Shown in pieces: positions 35,099-44,987 of a stretch of 64,000 bases of DNA. Every line of letters begins with the position of its first letter. Position 1 is the first letter of the stretch. The stretch comes from Bacteroidales bacterium (lineage in GTDB: Bacteria; Bacteroidota; Bacteroidia; Bacteroidales; F082), in the NCBI GenBank assembly GCA_030683155.1, contig JAUXMV010000024.1, forward strand, positions 1-64,000, written 5' to 3'. The notes below the pieces were generated by a model. That model was not told where the DNA came from. It saw only the letters and a list, made by a program, of their open reading frames with translations, and did not search any database. A program made the translations under genes and the position numbers.

Positions 35099-35944
35099 CT
35101 ATTTGCCCGGTGCAATGATGCTTACTTTTTGCAAAATACGTGCATCAAAAAAGCCCAGTCCACCTTCCTTTACATTGGAAGCAATGTTAGCCGGCGGACC
35201 GGAAAACAGCGGATTGCTCTGCCCGGATTCAGTGCGCAACTGAACAAAGAAATCATAAAATTCCTTGCTTACGGACGACATGATAAGTGTGACTGTATCA
35301 CCGGAAGCAACTTCATCAGGCCGTATAAACATTACACCTAACCCATTGGTATTGTTTCCGTTGAAAAAACGGTCGTCAACTATAAGGGAGCGGGAAGCGG
35401 TGTCGGTAATCATTTTTCCATTGATAAGAGCGTCAAACTTATAAAAATCTGCTGACGGTGGATCATAAGCGTACAGTTTTACCAGATAGAAGTCCCACAA
35501 TGCTTGATATTCCAAAACGATTGAATCAATTTGAAAATTTGTCAAGGGCATTTGCGTAACAGCTTCGTAGCGGTCAGAATCACCAATCTTGTCTTTCAGA
35601 TTTATTTCAAGTGTATATTTTGTGCCAGGCAAACCAAAAAAATCATTTGGCGTAAAGTAATATCCTGCGCGATTTTTATCTTCGGTCAATCTTAATCTGC
35701 CTACACCATTATCGAGATAAACGACAGCCTCAGTAACCGGAGGTGGTTCCTCATTCGAGAAATAACTGGTTGTCGTTGTCAGGCGCACAAGGTGTCCGGT
35801 AGTTTCGGTGCTGATGTTTCCATCAACAACGAGTCGGGTGAAACTTTCATCAAGTTTTATGTCATAACGCTCTGTGCAGGCAGATGTTAAAATAAGAGTT
35901 ATTGCAAAAAGCGGTAATAGTTTGTAAAATATGCTGCGTTTCAT
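35099..35944 (-). CDS. DUF4249 lipoprotein
   Basis: A 281-residue lipoprotein (signal ending LILTSACTERYD). The sequence after the Cys, with LVVDGNISTE and later LRLTEDKNRAGYY and LTFYTLEINL-like strands, is the DUF4249 pattern: a beta-sandwich protein found beside TonB receptors. It starts 7 bases after the receptor's stop, so the two form one operon and probably one uptake complex; the ligand is unknown. I use ATG 35944, where the signal peptide starts. Confidence 0.88.
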   Translation of the reverse strand: MKRSIFYKLLPLFAITLILTSACTERYDIKLDESFTRLVVDGNISTETTGHLVRLTTTTSYFSNEEPPPVTEAVVYLDNGVGRLRLTEDKNRAGYYFTPNDFFGLPGTKYTLEINLKDKIGDSDRYEAVTQMPLTNFQIDSIVLEYQALWDFYLVKLYAYDPPSADFYKFDALINGKMITDTASRSLIVDDRFFNGNNTNGLGVMFIRPDEVASGDTVTLIMSSVSKEFYDFFVQLRTESGQSNPLFSGPPANIASNVKEGGLGFFDARILQKVSIIAPGK

Positions 35945-35951
35945 CGGTCTT

Positions 35952-38309
35952 TCAGAATTTAAAATTGTAAGTAATAGCAGGTACAATCCCGAAAAGATAG
36001 GTCATTTCTGCAAAGGTGGCATTTGGGATATTGGGATCAGCGACAAAATTTATGACCCATGGATTTTTTCTGTTGTAAGCATTGTAAACGGATAGATTCC
36101 ATTCACCTTGCCATTTCTGACGTTCCTTTTTCTTTCCTGTATAAGTTAACGAAAGATCGAGCCTGTGATAGTCGGGCAGACGGTATGAATTCCGGTCGGA
36201 ATAGACGGGTGCAATTGTGTTTCCAATGACAAACCTTCCTGTTGGGAAAGTCACCGGCGAGCCGGTTGCATAAACCCAGTTTGCTCCCAGACTCAAACGA
36301 TCGCTTAGCAAGTAGTTCAGCACTAGTGAAATATCATGAGGTCTGTCATAGCTGGCCGGGTATTTTCTTCCATCGTTTATTGCCTCCATTTCCCTGAGTG
36401 TACGTGACCATGTGTAGCTGAGCCAGCCGTTCAGTCTGCCGTCAGTTTTTCGAACAAAAGCTTCAATACCATAAGACCAGGCTTTTCCAAAACGCAGTTC
36501 GCCTTCAAGATATTCATTCAGCAAAAGTTCTGCATGGTTTTTAAAGTCGATTGCATTGTGATTGAGTTTATAAAAACCCTCAAGAGATGTTTCGAGTAGT
36601 GATCTGTTGAAATTCTTAAAATATCCAAGTGAAAACTGATCGCCAATCTGAGGTTTTACATTTGGACTCGATGGAAACCAAATATCGAGTGGTGTGCCTG
36701 CTGTAGAGTTTTGAGCAAGATGTACATATTGAAAATTCCTTGTGTAAGCAGCCTTGAAAGAAGAAGTTTCACTGAGGTTATATGCCAGACTGACACGTGG
36801 CTCAAGCCCTGAAAAAGTGTTGTAAATATTACCTTTCGAATAAATGGTCGAATCATATTTTTGGTAATTGGCATCAAAATTATAAACGACAGACTGTCCG
36901 ACATTGCTGAACATACTCAATCGAATCCCATATTTCAAGGTTAAAATTTCCCCGAACTTCTGTTCGTTGCTCAAATAGATTCCACTTTCAACGGCACGAT
37001 TTTTTGGCATTTCAACGCGGTTGAAAGGGGTCTCACTTCCTTTTCCTTCTGCAATTCCCGGACTGAAAACATGGTTTGTTGCCTGCGCTCCAAAACGAAT
37101 TGTATTGCTTTCTCCGGCATACCAGATAAAGTCGCCTTTTATGCTAAGATCTTCCATTGAAGAGGTCCAGTCAAAAGCGTTAGGCTGACCTTCAGGTACA
37201 CCAAGTTGGTAATTAAAACGGCTGTAAACAAAAGAAAAGTTCGAAAACAGTTCATTGCTGAAAAGGTGATTCCAGCGCAAAGTTCCGGTCTGGTTTCCCC
37301 AGCCAATAGCGAAATTATCGTTCTTGAATACATCCTGACCGAAATATCCAGAAACAAAAAGCCTGTTTTTATCATTCAAAATGTAATTGGCTTTTGCGTT
37401 GAAATCGTAAAAATAGAGGGTGTTGTTTCTGATTTGTTCATCCTTTGATAACGCCAGAAAAATGTCGGCATAGGTTCGTCTTCCAGCTACCATAAAACTT
37501 GAGCGGTCTTTTTGAAATGGTCCTTCAAGCATTAATCTGCTCGAAATGGTTCCAATACCACCTGTGCCGGCAAACTTTTGTGAGTTTCCGTCATTCATTC
37601 GTACATCAACCACAGATGATAATCTGCCACCATAATTTGGAGGGATATCTCCTTTGTAAAGCTCAACGCTTTTAACAGCATCGTTGTTAAATACAGAAAA
37701 GAAACCCATAAGATGTGAAGGGTTATACACAAGTGCTTCATCCAGTAAAATCAGGTTTTGGTCCGGACTGCCGCCACGGACAGAAAATCCTGAACCTCCT
37801 TCAGCCGTGGCCTGAACACCGGGAAGAAGCTGAATAGCTTTGATTAAATCTACCTCACCCATTAAGGCAGGAATCTGACGTATACTTTTAATATCGAGCT
37901 TGTTAACACTCATTTGTGCCTTCCCAAGATCCTCATTCATTCGCTCACCTCGCACAACCACCTCTTTCAGTAATTGCTCTAAAGGCTTTAAACTAATATT
38001 TATTGTCGTGTCTTTTCTTACTGATACCGGGATAGAAACAGACTCATATCCGATGTATGAATATCTGAAATTGTAATTTCCAGCGTCCAGTCGAAGTGAA
38101 TAAAAACCATAAATATTAGATACGGCGCCTCTGCCATTGGGCTCAATAAACACGGTTGATCCTAACAATGTCTCTCCATTTGAGGCATCACGAATGTAGC
38201 CACTAATAGTCAGATAACGTTTTGCAGCCGGATCGTCAGGATTTTCAGCAAATGCCAAAAGTGTTACAGAAAAGATATTAAGAATAAATATGAATAGGAA
38301 ATTCTTCAT
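35952..38309 (-). CDS. TonB-dependent receptor with carboxypeptidase-like plug-side domain
   Basis: An outer-membrane active transporter of 785 residues. A signal peptide (ends LLAFAEN) is followed by a CarboxypepD_reg-like domain (YLTISGYIRDASNGETLLGS), the plug (about 120-230; GGSGFSVRGGSPDQNLILLDEALVYN) and a 22-strand barrel ending GIVPAITYNFKF. It pairs with the DUF4249 lipoprotein downstream. No regulator or hydrolase is nearby, so this is not a standard polysaccharide locus. I use ATG 38309, at the signal peptide. Confidence 0.93.
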   Translation of the reverse strand: MKNFLFIFILNIFSVTLLAFAENPDDPAAKRYLTISGYIRDASNGETLLGSTVFIEPNGRGAVSNIYGFYSLRLDAGNYNFRYSYIGYESVSIPVSVRKDTTINISLKPLEQLLKEVVVRGERMNEDLGKAQMSVNKLDIKSIRQIPALMGEVDLIKAIQLLPGVQATAEGGSGFSVRGGSPDQNLILLDEALVYNPSHLMGFFSVFNNDAVKSVELYKGDIPPNYGGRLSSVVDVRMNDGNSQKFAGTGGIGTISSRLMLEGPFQKDRSSFMVAGRRTYADIFLALSKDEQIRNNTLYFYDFNAKANYILNDKNRLFVSGYFGQDVFKNDNFAIGWGNQTGTLRWNHLFSNELFSNFSFVYSRFNYQLGVPEGQPNAFDWTSSMEDLSIKGDFIWYAGESNTIRFGAQATNHVFSPGIAEGKGSETPFNRVEMPKNRAVESGIYLSNEQKFGEILTLKYGIRLSMFSNVGQSVVYNFDANYQKYDSTIYSKGNIYNTFSGLEPRVSLAYNLSETSSFKAAYTRNFQYVHLAQNSTAGTPLDIWFPSSPNVKPQIGDQFSLGYFKNFNRSLLETSLEGFYKLNHNAIDFKNHAELLLNEYLEGELRFGKAWSYGIEAFVRKTDGRLNGWLSYTWSRTLREMEAINDGRKYPASYDRPHDISLVLNYLLSDRLSLGANWVYATGSPVTFPTGRFVIGNTIAPVYSDRNSYRLPDYHRLDLSLTYTGKKKERQKWQGEWNLSVYNAYNRKNPWVINFVADPNIPNATFAEMTYLFGIVPAITYNFKF

Positions 38310-38409
38310 TTCGTGGTTTGAGATATTGGAAAATGTAAACAATGATGGGGCTAAAAAGTTTTACAATCACATACCGCAAAACTTTTGTAACTGAGAGTTC
38401 ATGAATAAA

Positions 38410-39120
38410 TTAAAACCCTCCGAAAAGAAATGAAACGGATCCGCTAAGGCTATTGAATTCATTTGACTTGAAAAACTGCTTCCACTGAACTGTTCCGCCA
38501 GGAGATCCTACATCAAGCACTTTTTCATCAATTCCTGCAACAAATCTGTAACCAAGGCCGAAATTCATTTTGAACCAACGTGTGATGTTAAATTCTGCTT
38601 CTATCTGTGGTTGTACCACAAACACCTCGTCTTTAAATGAATACAATGTAAATGCGCTATTGTAATCTTCATCGGCCAAACTGATACTTCCCCAGCCTAG
38701 TTTTGTGCTTAAAGCAAGATGAACAGCTTCATTGGGCTTCAGGCTGCCGCCAAGCCAAAATCCACCATGACCGAAATTGATTCTTTCATTGCTGTATACA
38801 ATCGGCAGACCTGAAGATGATGTAGGATGCACATAGGAAATATCTTTGTAATGATTTGTTGACAGTCCCATGCCATAGCCGCCAATAAAAAAGTTGTTGA
38901 TAATAACGCCGCCGCCGCCACCATTGGAAACAGCAAATTCGTTTATAACAGAGGAAAACTCGACGATTGGACCTCCAAAGCCGCTAATGCGAACAGAGTT
39001 GTTGCTGTCGAAGATCGTTTTATATGTTGATTCCTCTTGTCCAAAACTTGCGGTGTGGATAAAAAGAATAACAACTACAAGGCATTTCAGCTTGATTGAT
39101 GAGAATAATTGATTTTTCAT
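38410..39120 (-). CDS. Outer-membrane beta-barrel protein of unknown function
   Basis: A 236-residue protein with a signal peptide (cleavage near FGQ 28) and a Gly- and aromatic-rich barrel pattern, ending SGSVSFLFGGF as outer-membrane proteins do. The Gly-rich GGGGGVIINNFFIGGYG is noticeable. It lies 100 bases upstream of the TonB receptor on the same strand. No family named. Confidence 0.7.
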   Translation of the reverse strand: MKNQLFSSIKLKCLVVVILFIHTASFGQEESTYKTIFDSNNSVRISGFGGPIVEFSSVINEFAVSNGGGGGVIINNFFIGGYGMGLSTNHYKDISYVHPTSSSGLPIVYSNERINFGHGGFWLGGSLKPNEAVHLALSTKLGWGSISLADEDYNSAFTLYSFKDEVFVVQPQIEAEFNITRWFKMNFGLGYRFVAGIDEKVLDVGSPGGTVQWKQFFKSNEFNSLSGSVSFLFGGF

Positions 39121-39306
39121 AACTGGTTTTTTGAGTTTATTTTTGATACAAAGGACATGCCATTGCCTTTTAGGTTGTATTGTTTTTGAAAAATAACTGC
39201 CAAATTTTTAATAATTCTCGAACTAGTACTCAAAAAGACTGCCATTTTCAAAAAGGGCAAAGTTTTTGATTTGAATTACTTTTATATCCGAAAGCCACAT
39301 TTCAAA

Positions 39307-40071
39307 ATGGAAAAAGAAGAGAAAAAAATCTTAAGCAGTTTATTTATCCCATTGACTTTTTTAGTTTTGATGTGGTTGGTTAAGGTCGCTGAATGGACAT
39401 TCAATATCCGCTTGAGTTTTCTTGGCATACATCCCCTTCATGCGGATGGACTCCCCGGAATAGTTTTATCTCCCTTTATTCATGGTGATTGGAAGCATCT
39501 TGCTGCAAATTCGATCCCGATTTTGGTTTTGGGGTCAGCGCTGTATTTATTTTACAGACCTATTGCTACCAAAGTATTGTCATTGATTATTTTGCTCACC
39601 GGATTGTGGGTATGGCTCGGCGCAAGAGAGAGTTATCATATAGGGGCAAGTGGAGTCATTTACGGACTTTCATCTTTTCTTCTTGTAAGCGGCTTTATTA
39701 GAAGAGAAACACGCCTGATGGCTATTTCGCTTGTCGTTGTTTTCCTCTATGGAAGCATGATTTGGGGTATATTTCCTGAATTGTTTCCTGAAAAAAATAT
39801 TTCCTGGGAAGGACATCTCAGCGGATTGATTGCAGGCATTGTGTTGGCCATTTTCTATCGCCGCGAAGGTCCTCAACGCAGGCCTTATTCATGGGAAATT
39901 GAGGTCGAGCATGATGAGCAAACTGACGAGATTGAACAAATCGATCAAGCTGAACATGCCGACGAAACAGAAAATCCCGCCAAAACTGAGGAAAAACCTT
40001 ATTGGGATATTCCTGAGCCTGATCGCAATGATCTAACAGTAGTTTATCGCTTTAAAGGGAAAAAACAGTAA
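39307..40071 (+). CDS. Rhomboid-family intramembrane serine protease
   Basis: A 254-residue membrane protease that cuts substrates within the membrane. The catalytic Ser 115 is in HIGASGVIYG and the catalytic His 170 in GHLSGLIAG; His 64 and Asn 68 (HLAAN) fit the oxyanion region. Six helices are visible. The last 60 residues are an acidic cytoplasmic tail full of Glu and Asp (EQTDEIEQID), which is not part of the usual fold. I use ATG 39307; the longer frame needs a TTG. Substrate unknown. Confidence 0.9.
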   Translation: MEKEEKKILSSLFIPLTFLVLMWLVKVAEWTFNIRLSFLGIHPLHADGLPGIVLSPFIHGDWKHLAANSIPILVLGSALYLFYRPIATKVLSLIILLTGLWVWLGARESYHIGASGVIYGLSSFLLVSGFIRRETRLMAISLVVVFLYGSMIWGIFPELFPEKNISWEGHLSGLIAGIVLAIFYRREGPQRRPYSWEIEVEHDEQTDEIEQIDQAEHADETENPAKTEEKPYWDIPEPDRNDLTVVYRFKGKKQ

Positions 40072-40078
40072 TGGATAA

Positions 40079-40104
40079 AAAGCAGAATTCATTGATCCTG
40101 CTTT
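40079..40104 (-). terminator. Hairpin serving the 40.2 kb lipoprotein gene
   Basis: AAAGCAG and CTGCTTT pair around a 12-base loop; a T tract follows on the minus strand. The rhomboid gene converges here and may use it too. Confidence 0.5.
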
Positions 40105-40151
40105 AAACATATTTAACAAATGGAGTTTTTGCAGGGCTTCTGAGGGTAAAA

Positions 40152-40586
40152 CTATTTAAATGTGTAGCGCCTGACATTGTATGCACAATCACCCAAACCC
40201 GGTTCGTCTGTTTTCTTGAAACCCATTCCCGTAATTTCATCAGATGGCTTCTCAAGCCGGACGAGAAAAACTGGTTCAACCATCACAGTCATTGCCATTT
40301 CGCTTCCCGGAGGAACACAACTTGATGAACCTTGTTTAAACCAAATATCCTTGACAGGGATTTTTGATGCCAGAAGCTTGTTAATGATTGCTTTGTCATC
40401 TGAAATATATCCTGGTGCATCAGTGAAAACATAGGTGTAAAAAGCCCCTGCTTTAAACACGTATGGTCCGGATGCGTGATCTTCCATCAGGTGTTCAGGA
40501 ATTGTTGCCGTGGTTTTTTTTCCGGCTTTACATCCTCCTCCAACTAGGAGAATCATCACAAAAACCCAAATAATTTTCTTTTTCAT
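40152..40586 (-). CDS. Small lipoprotein of unknown function
   Basis: A 144-residue protein with a lipoprotein signal (VGGGCKAGKK). The rest is unrecognised; three or four later Cys residues (SSSCVPPG, GDCAYNV) could form disulfides. It lies 48 bases after the M14 peptidase gene on the same strand. The longer frame adds 13 codons before the signal; I use ATG 40586. Confidence 0.7.
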   Translation of the reverse strand: MKKKIIWVFVMILLVGGGCKAGKKTTATIPEHLMEDHASGPYVFKAGAFYTYVFTDAPGYISDDKAIINKLLASKIPVKDIWFKQGSSSCVPPGSEMAMTVMVEPVFLVRLEKPSDEITGMGFKKTDEPGLGDCAYNVRRYTFK

Positions 40587-40634
40587 GGCGGTAATATTTT
40601 GAAAAGCTAAATTATAAAATTTCATTCATAAAAA

Positions 40635-43256
40635 TTAGTTATTGTTGTTCAGCAGCAATGCATTGAACAATAACTTATAGGTTCCATGCGTGTTAGATCT
40701 GAATTGTGGATTGAAACCATATAAAACCAATTGACCTTTACCTTTTTTCAGCCAAATCATAACAGCTTTATCTTCAAGAAGTTCGTCTTTTTGCGCAAAG
40801 CCACTTGCAACAATATTGCTTTTTGTGTAGCTTCCAATAATTCTTCTGTCCATATCAAAACTTGGTACAGAGGTTGTAAAAACGGGTGTTCCTCTGGAAA
40901 AAATCTTGGTGTGGGATGGCATTCCAAAGCTAAGCGGATGATTTTCGATTAGCTTAATGTTCATCAATGTCCCGGGTGAATACAAACCCTTTTTCGCAAG
41001 TTCAGATCCAATATTTTTGTATGGGAGTCTGAATTGCTCTGTTTCTGTTTTTGAGATTTCGATGGTATGCAAGCCTTCAAACATATCTGTAGAATTGCCC
41101 CAGCTAATGACCAAACCACCATCATTGACCCATTTCATTATTTTTTTCAGACCTTCTTTACCAAGACCTTTGGTGAATTCCGGAGGATAATTGCTGTTGT
41201 AATAATCGTTTTCCTCACCGTATTTCCCTTCTAAAAGAACTGTTTTTGCACTCGATGGAAAAATCAGTACCTGAATTCCGGCAGGCACTCCATTTGCAAG
41301 TTCTGAAGGTCGGATGAGTTGGAAATTCATTCCGTACTGATCGAAAATATAGCGTGTCCAACCTGCATCCATATCATGAAACCATGTCTCAACTAGTCCT
41401 ATTTTAGGCAGCTTTATTGGCGATAACAGCATGTCAGGCTTTTTGGATAATGAAAAAGGTTTCTGCGTTAAATCTTCAACTACAGCGTTAAGTTTTCCAA
41501 TTTTTTCGATAAAAAAGCTTCCTGCTGGAATCATCTTTCCATCAATTTCAAGTGGTTTTTCAAGTCGGTAGACTGGTATTCCAGCTGAAATTGCTTTGAA
41601 AGCAGCTTTGTAGCTTTCATTGTTGCTGGCACTGAATGCATAACCCCAATGATTATCTTTTTGCGAAAGATCAATTCTGGCAACATCTTTTATTTCAGAA
41701 ATTGAGGCTTCCAACTCCGGATTTCTTGTTTTAATTTCGTAAGAATCGAGTCCAAGATGCAGCGGAAGCGACCATGATGTGATGTCATAAGGCCTGATCA
41801 TTTCTCCGCCGGGAGTATAATGTCTTAACGGAAATTCCTGTTTTTCCATCACTTCTTTGATGAAAGACCTGAAAGGCTGAGCCAATGGAACAACAACATC
41901 CCCTTTCAGAAATTGCCATTGATTTAAAGAAATATTCTCTGTAAGTTGATAAACTTTTACACCATGATCTATCAATAGTTCGATCAAAACATTCAGTTCT
42001 CCGGAGTCATGTTGTTCAGCAGGAAGGATATAGTAATAGGGTGCAACAGTTTTTCCAAGATTTACCATTTTGTTGGTGAGGCTGTTTCTGAATCGCAAAA
42101 TCTGTTCTCTGTTGTCGGCGGCAGTCTCCATAATACCCCACAACGAACTTATTTCATATTTAATAATATCTGAAAGACGCCACCATCCGCCGGACCAAGG
42201 ATCAGGCATATTGATGCCTTTTTTGTATTCGCTGAGTCCCTTACCCGAAACTCTTATTTCCTGAGATTCGATAAAAACCGGTGTTGCATGATATGTTGAA
42301 GCTGCTTCGGTAAGCATTCCAATGGTGTTTTTCCAGATACATGTTTCGGTGTGTCCGGGCCAGTAATCATCGAAAAGGTAACGTTGTGTAACACCTTTGA
42401 GGCTGTCGGCAGTCATGCGTTGCATCATTCTTGCTCCAAAAATGCCCATCCAGTTAAGAATGCCGGCATCGATGTTTTCTGCGATTGGATCGTGTGGTGG
42501 CGGGACAAAATATCGAACCCCCGATGCTCCCATCTGATGCTTTTCGACCATCACCTGTGGAAACCATTCGTGACTGAAGAGCTTGCTGATTGCTTTGTTG
42601 TCTGACTGTGTCAATGTAATGAAATCGCGGTTGTTGTCGTGACCTACATACTTGTGATAAACGCCAGGCATCGATGTCTTTTCGTATTTTGTTCCCAGAT
42701 ATTTGCGGTAATGTTCCACAATCATATTCATGCCATCGGGATTGTGACTCGGTGTTATCATCAAAACAGTTTCGTTCAGCCAATGAATTTTTTCGGGCTC
42801 ATAGCTTGTAATGAGTTCATAAGCCATTAGTGGCACTGCCTGAGAAGGCCCGACTTCATTGGAATGCATTGACATGGTTGCAATTACAAAAGTTTTGCCC
42901 TCTGCGATGAGCCGATTTAATTCGATGTCGGGGATGTCATTTTCTAATGACAACCGGCGGTTTATTTCCTTTAACGCATCAAGATTGCCAAGGTTTTCAG
43001 CGGACGAAATCAACAGCACATACATTGGCTTATCATTTGGTGAGCGGCCAATTTCAACAAGTTTGATTTTTTCGCTGTTTTTTTCAAGCAATTGGAGGTA
43101 AGATATCAACTGTTCATAATCGAAGAGCTTGTGGTCATCTCCGGGTTGAAATCCAAAAAAGTCTTTGGGTGATTTAATCTCCTGTGCACACAGGATTGAT
43201 GGAGTTAATCCCGTTATTAAAAGAAAAACCCCCAGTTTTATTAATAAGCTTCTCAT
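40635..43256 (-). CDS. Exported M14-family zinc carboxypeptidase
   Basis: An 873-residue protein with a signal peptide (cleavage near CAQ 25). The zinc ligands His 131 and Glu 134 are in HSNE, the third ligand is the His in TPSHNPDG, and the proposed catalytic Glu is in IGMLTEAAS. The C-terminal 400 residues hold a second domain with a GATase/Rossmann-like part (KIGLVETWFHDMDAGWTR, INDGGLVISWGNS). No type IX tail is seen. It follows the haem-binding gene by 5 bases, so the two are co-transcribed. Confidence 0.88.
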   Translation of the reverse strand: MRSLLIKLGVFLLITGLTPSILCAQEIKSPKDFFGFQPGDDHKLFDYEQLISYLQLLEKNSEKIKLVEIGRSPNDKPMYVLLISSAENLGNLDALKEINRRLSLENDIPDIELNRLIAEGKTFVIATMSMHSNEVGPSQAVPLMAYELITSYEPEKIHWLNETVLMITPSHNPDGMNMIVEHYRKYLGTKYEKTSMPGVYHKYVGHDNNRDFITLTQSDNKAISKLFSHEWFPQVMVEKHQMGASGVRYFVPPPHDPIAENIDAGILNWMGIFGARMMQRMTADSLKGVTQRYLFDDYWPGHTETCIWKNTIGMLTEAASTYHATPVFIESQEIRVSGKGLSEYKKGINMPDPWSGGWWRLSDIIKYEISSLWGIMETAADNREQILRFRNSLTNKMVNLGKTVAPYYYILPAEQHDSGELNVLIELLIDHGVKVYQLTENISLNQWQFLKGDVVVPLAQPFRSFIKEVMEKQEFPLRHYTPGGEMIRPYDITSWSLPLHLGLDSYEIKTRNPELEASISEIKDVARIDLSQKDNHWGYAFSASNNESYKAAFKAISAGIPVYRLEKPLEIDGKMIPAGSFFIEKIGKLNAVVEDLTQKPFSLSKKPDMLLSPIKLPKIGLVETWFHDMDAGWTRYIFDQYGMNFQLIRPSELANGVPAGIQVLIFPSSAKTVLLEGKYGEENDYYNSNYPPEFTKGLGKEGLKKIMKWVNDGGLVISWGNSTDMFEGLHTIEISKTETEQFRLPYKNIGSELAKKGLYSPGTLMNIKLIENHPLSFGMPSHTKIFSRGTPVFTTSVPSFDMDRRIIGSYTKSNIVASGFAQKDELLEDKAVMIWLKKGKGQLVLYGFNPQFRSNTHGTYKLLFNALLLNNNN

Positions 43257-43261
43257 GATTT

Positions 43262-43726
43262 TTAGTTAAGACTTGCTTTAATTTCTTCTTTTTTATTGAT
43301 GATCCATTCGTCCAGACGCTGACGATCAGCCTCCGTCAAACGTGCTTCTGCATGCAGCCAGATATAAGGTTTGGGAGGCATTTCGTGCTCTTTCAGTACT
43401 TCCGATATTTCCATCAAGAGCTTGATCTGTTGATCTTTATCATATAAAATCCATTCCGAAAAATTCAGTTTCTTTTTTCCATTATTAATATGACTGTTAA
43501 TTGCCCAAGAAACGGGTGCTACGCTGGCATACCAGGGATATGCTGTATTGCTTGAATGGCAATTGTAGCAGGCAGTCTGAAATGTTGATATGATTGAACC
43601 TTCTGTTTCAGTCAAATAAAAGATATCGTAACGACTTGGATTCGTTTGAAGATTCCTTTCTGGTCTGACAAACTGCATTAGTCCGAAGAGAACCAACAAG
43701 GTGAGAATAATGATGTACTTTCTCAT
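43262..43726 (-). CDS. Haem-binding domain protein with CxxCH
   Basis: A 154-residue exported protein. One N-terminal helix (about 4-20) anchors it or acts as signal. CYNCH gives one c-type haem site, followed by SSNTAYPWYASVAPVSW and the conserved LNFSEW, which fit the Haem_bd domain of Bacteroidota. It may carry electrons in the periplasm. First gene of a pair with the M14 peptidase. Confidence 0.88.
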   Translation of the reverse strand: MRKYIIILTLLVLFGLMQFVRPERNLQTNPSRYDIFYLTETEGSIISTFQTACYNCHSSNTAYPWYASVAPVSWAINSHINNGKKKLNFSEWILYDKDQQIKLLMEISEVLKEHEMPPKPYIWLHAEARLTEADRQRLDEWIINKKEEIKASLN

Positions 43727-43836
43727 AAATACGTTGAATTAAATTAGCGAAAAGAAGAATTCTACATCTCAAAAGTAAATGTTTTTGACAGATTCATCCT
43801 TTGTTTTTTTTATTTGAGTTTTCTTAGAAGCGATAC

Positions 43837-44781
43837 CTATAAAATGAAAGCAAAGATTGCAATAAAGCCAGTAATAATCATCGATACTGATATGTAAAGG
43901 AATGTGGCGGCAAACATACGAAGCAAAACCGAAAACCAGCGTCTGCGATAAAGTTGCCAGGCGCCGATATAAGTATAAACTGGCAAGAGCATCATCAGAT
44001 AGTTTTCAGGGGTAGATTTTTTATCAGGCAACATGAAATTCAAAAGCATTATTATAATGAGGAGAATAAAAAACACAATATGTTGATTTATTGCAAAAAT
44101 GAAATGACTAACATAAAAGGGCTCAGATTTTTGAAAAAACAACCATAAAAACAATCCAAGAAGTGGCATCAAAAAGAAAACAGACCAAGATAAGTATTTG
44201 AAAAACCGTGCGATGTATACATCAGGTTTTGCTTGGATATCTTTTAATCTTTTGCTCAATTTATGTGGATCTGATTCGCTGCCCATTACAGAAATAGTTG
44301 TCTGAGGTTTCTTTTCATTAACATCCAGAAATTCTGCATTGCCAGAGTTAACTTCAAGACTGTCGCTGGAATTCAATGCTTTATCAATACTTTCAGAAGT
44401 TATATGGATGTTATCTTTGTTTTTTTCGATCGATCTGTTGGTGGTTATGCTTAGGAGCAGAAAAAAGAAAAAGCTCACAAAAACATAAAACCTGAATGGC
44501 GGCATATAGCGCACTCTTTTACCGCCGACATATTCTTTAACCATTTTTCCTGGGCTGAATAAAACAGAAGTGAAAGTCTGCCAGAAACGCGTGTCAAATG
44601 CAAATAGATTCCCGGCAAAATCGAGAATAAAGAACTTAAGTGGTTTTTTGAATGTTTTGATTGATTGTCCGCAATGTGGACAGAAATTACCTTCGAAGAT
44701 AGTTTCGCAGTTTTCACATGTCTCAGTTGATCGCTCGGTTTCTTCCGAAGATAATTTTATGGTAGTGTCTTCGATTTCCAT
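43837..44781 (-). CDS. DUF3667 membrane protein with zinc ribbon
   Basis: A 314-residue protein. The N-terminus has a four-Cys zinc ribbon (CENC and CPHC, about 23-40), followed by FAFDTRFWQTFTSVLFSPGKMVKEYVGGKR and three to four membrane helices, the DUF3667 pattern. A 70-residue acidic stretch sits between the helix groups. Function unknown. It lies 55 bases upstream of the haem-binding gene, but its own transcript is not fixed. Confidence 0.88.
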   Translation of the reverse strand: MEIEDTTIKLSSEETERSTETCENCETIFEGNFCPHCGQSIKTFKKPLKFFILDFAGNLFAFDTRFWQTFTSVLFSPGKMVKEYVGGKRVRYMPPFRFYVFVSFFFFLLLSITTNRSIEKNKDNIHITSESIDKALNSSDSLEVNSGNAEFLDVNEKKPQTTISVMGSESDPHKLSKRLKDIQAKPDVYIARFFKYLSWSVFFLMPLLGLFLWLFFQKSEPFYVSHFIFAINQHIVFFILLIIIMLLNFMLPDKKSTPENYLMMLLPVYTYIGAWQLYRRRWFSVLLRMFAATFLYISVSMIITGFIAIFAFIL

Positions 44782-44831
44782 ATTTTTCCATCTTTAGGTT
44801 TGGCAAATGTATGAAAGTCGTTATAAAATAG

Positions 44832-44859
44832 AAACTCCCACAAAAATTTGTGAGAGTTT
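44832..44859 (-). terminator. Terminator after tRNA-Pro
   Basis: On the minus strand AAACTCTCACAAA pairs with TTTGTGGGAGTTT (one G-T pair), directly after the tRNA's 3' end. Confidence 0.75.
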
Positions 44860-44863
44860 TTTG

Positions 44864-44937
44864 TCGGAGCGGCCCGACTCGAACGGGCGACCGCTTGCAC
44901 CCCATGCAAGTATGCTAGCCAACTGCACCACGCCCCG
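44864..44937 (-). tRNA. tRNA-Pro, anticodon GGG
   Basis: A 74-base cloverleaf with acceptor stem CGGGGCG/CGCTCCG, anticodon stem CTTGC/GCAAG around ATGGGGT (anticodon GGG, codon CCC), and T loop TTCGAGT. The first base pair C-G and the GGG anticodon are typical of bacterial tRNA-Pro. CCA is not encoded. Confidence 0.93.
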
Positions 44938-44955
44938 ATTTGCTAAAATGCGGGG

Positions 44956-44987
44956 CAAAGATACAATAGTTGGATGATGTGAACAAA
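44956..44987 (-). promoter_or_regulatory. Promoter of tRNA-Pro (TTTG-20-TATCTTTG)
   Basis: On the minus strand TTTG (44984-44987) and TATCTTTG (44956-44963) are 20 bases apart, a full match to the phylum consensus, about 13 bases from the predicted start to the tRNA. Confidence 0.75.
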
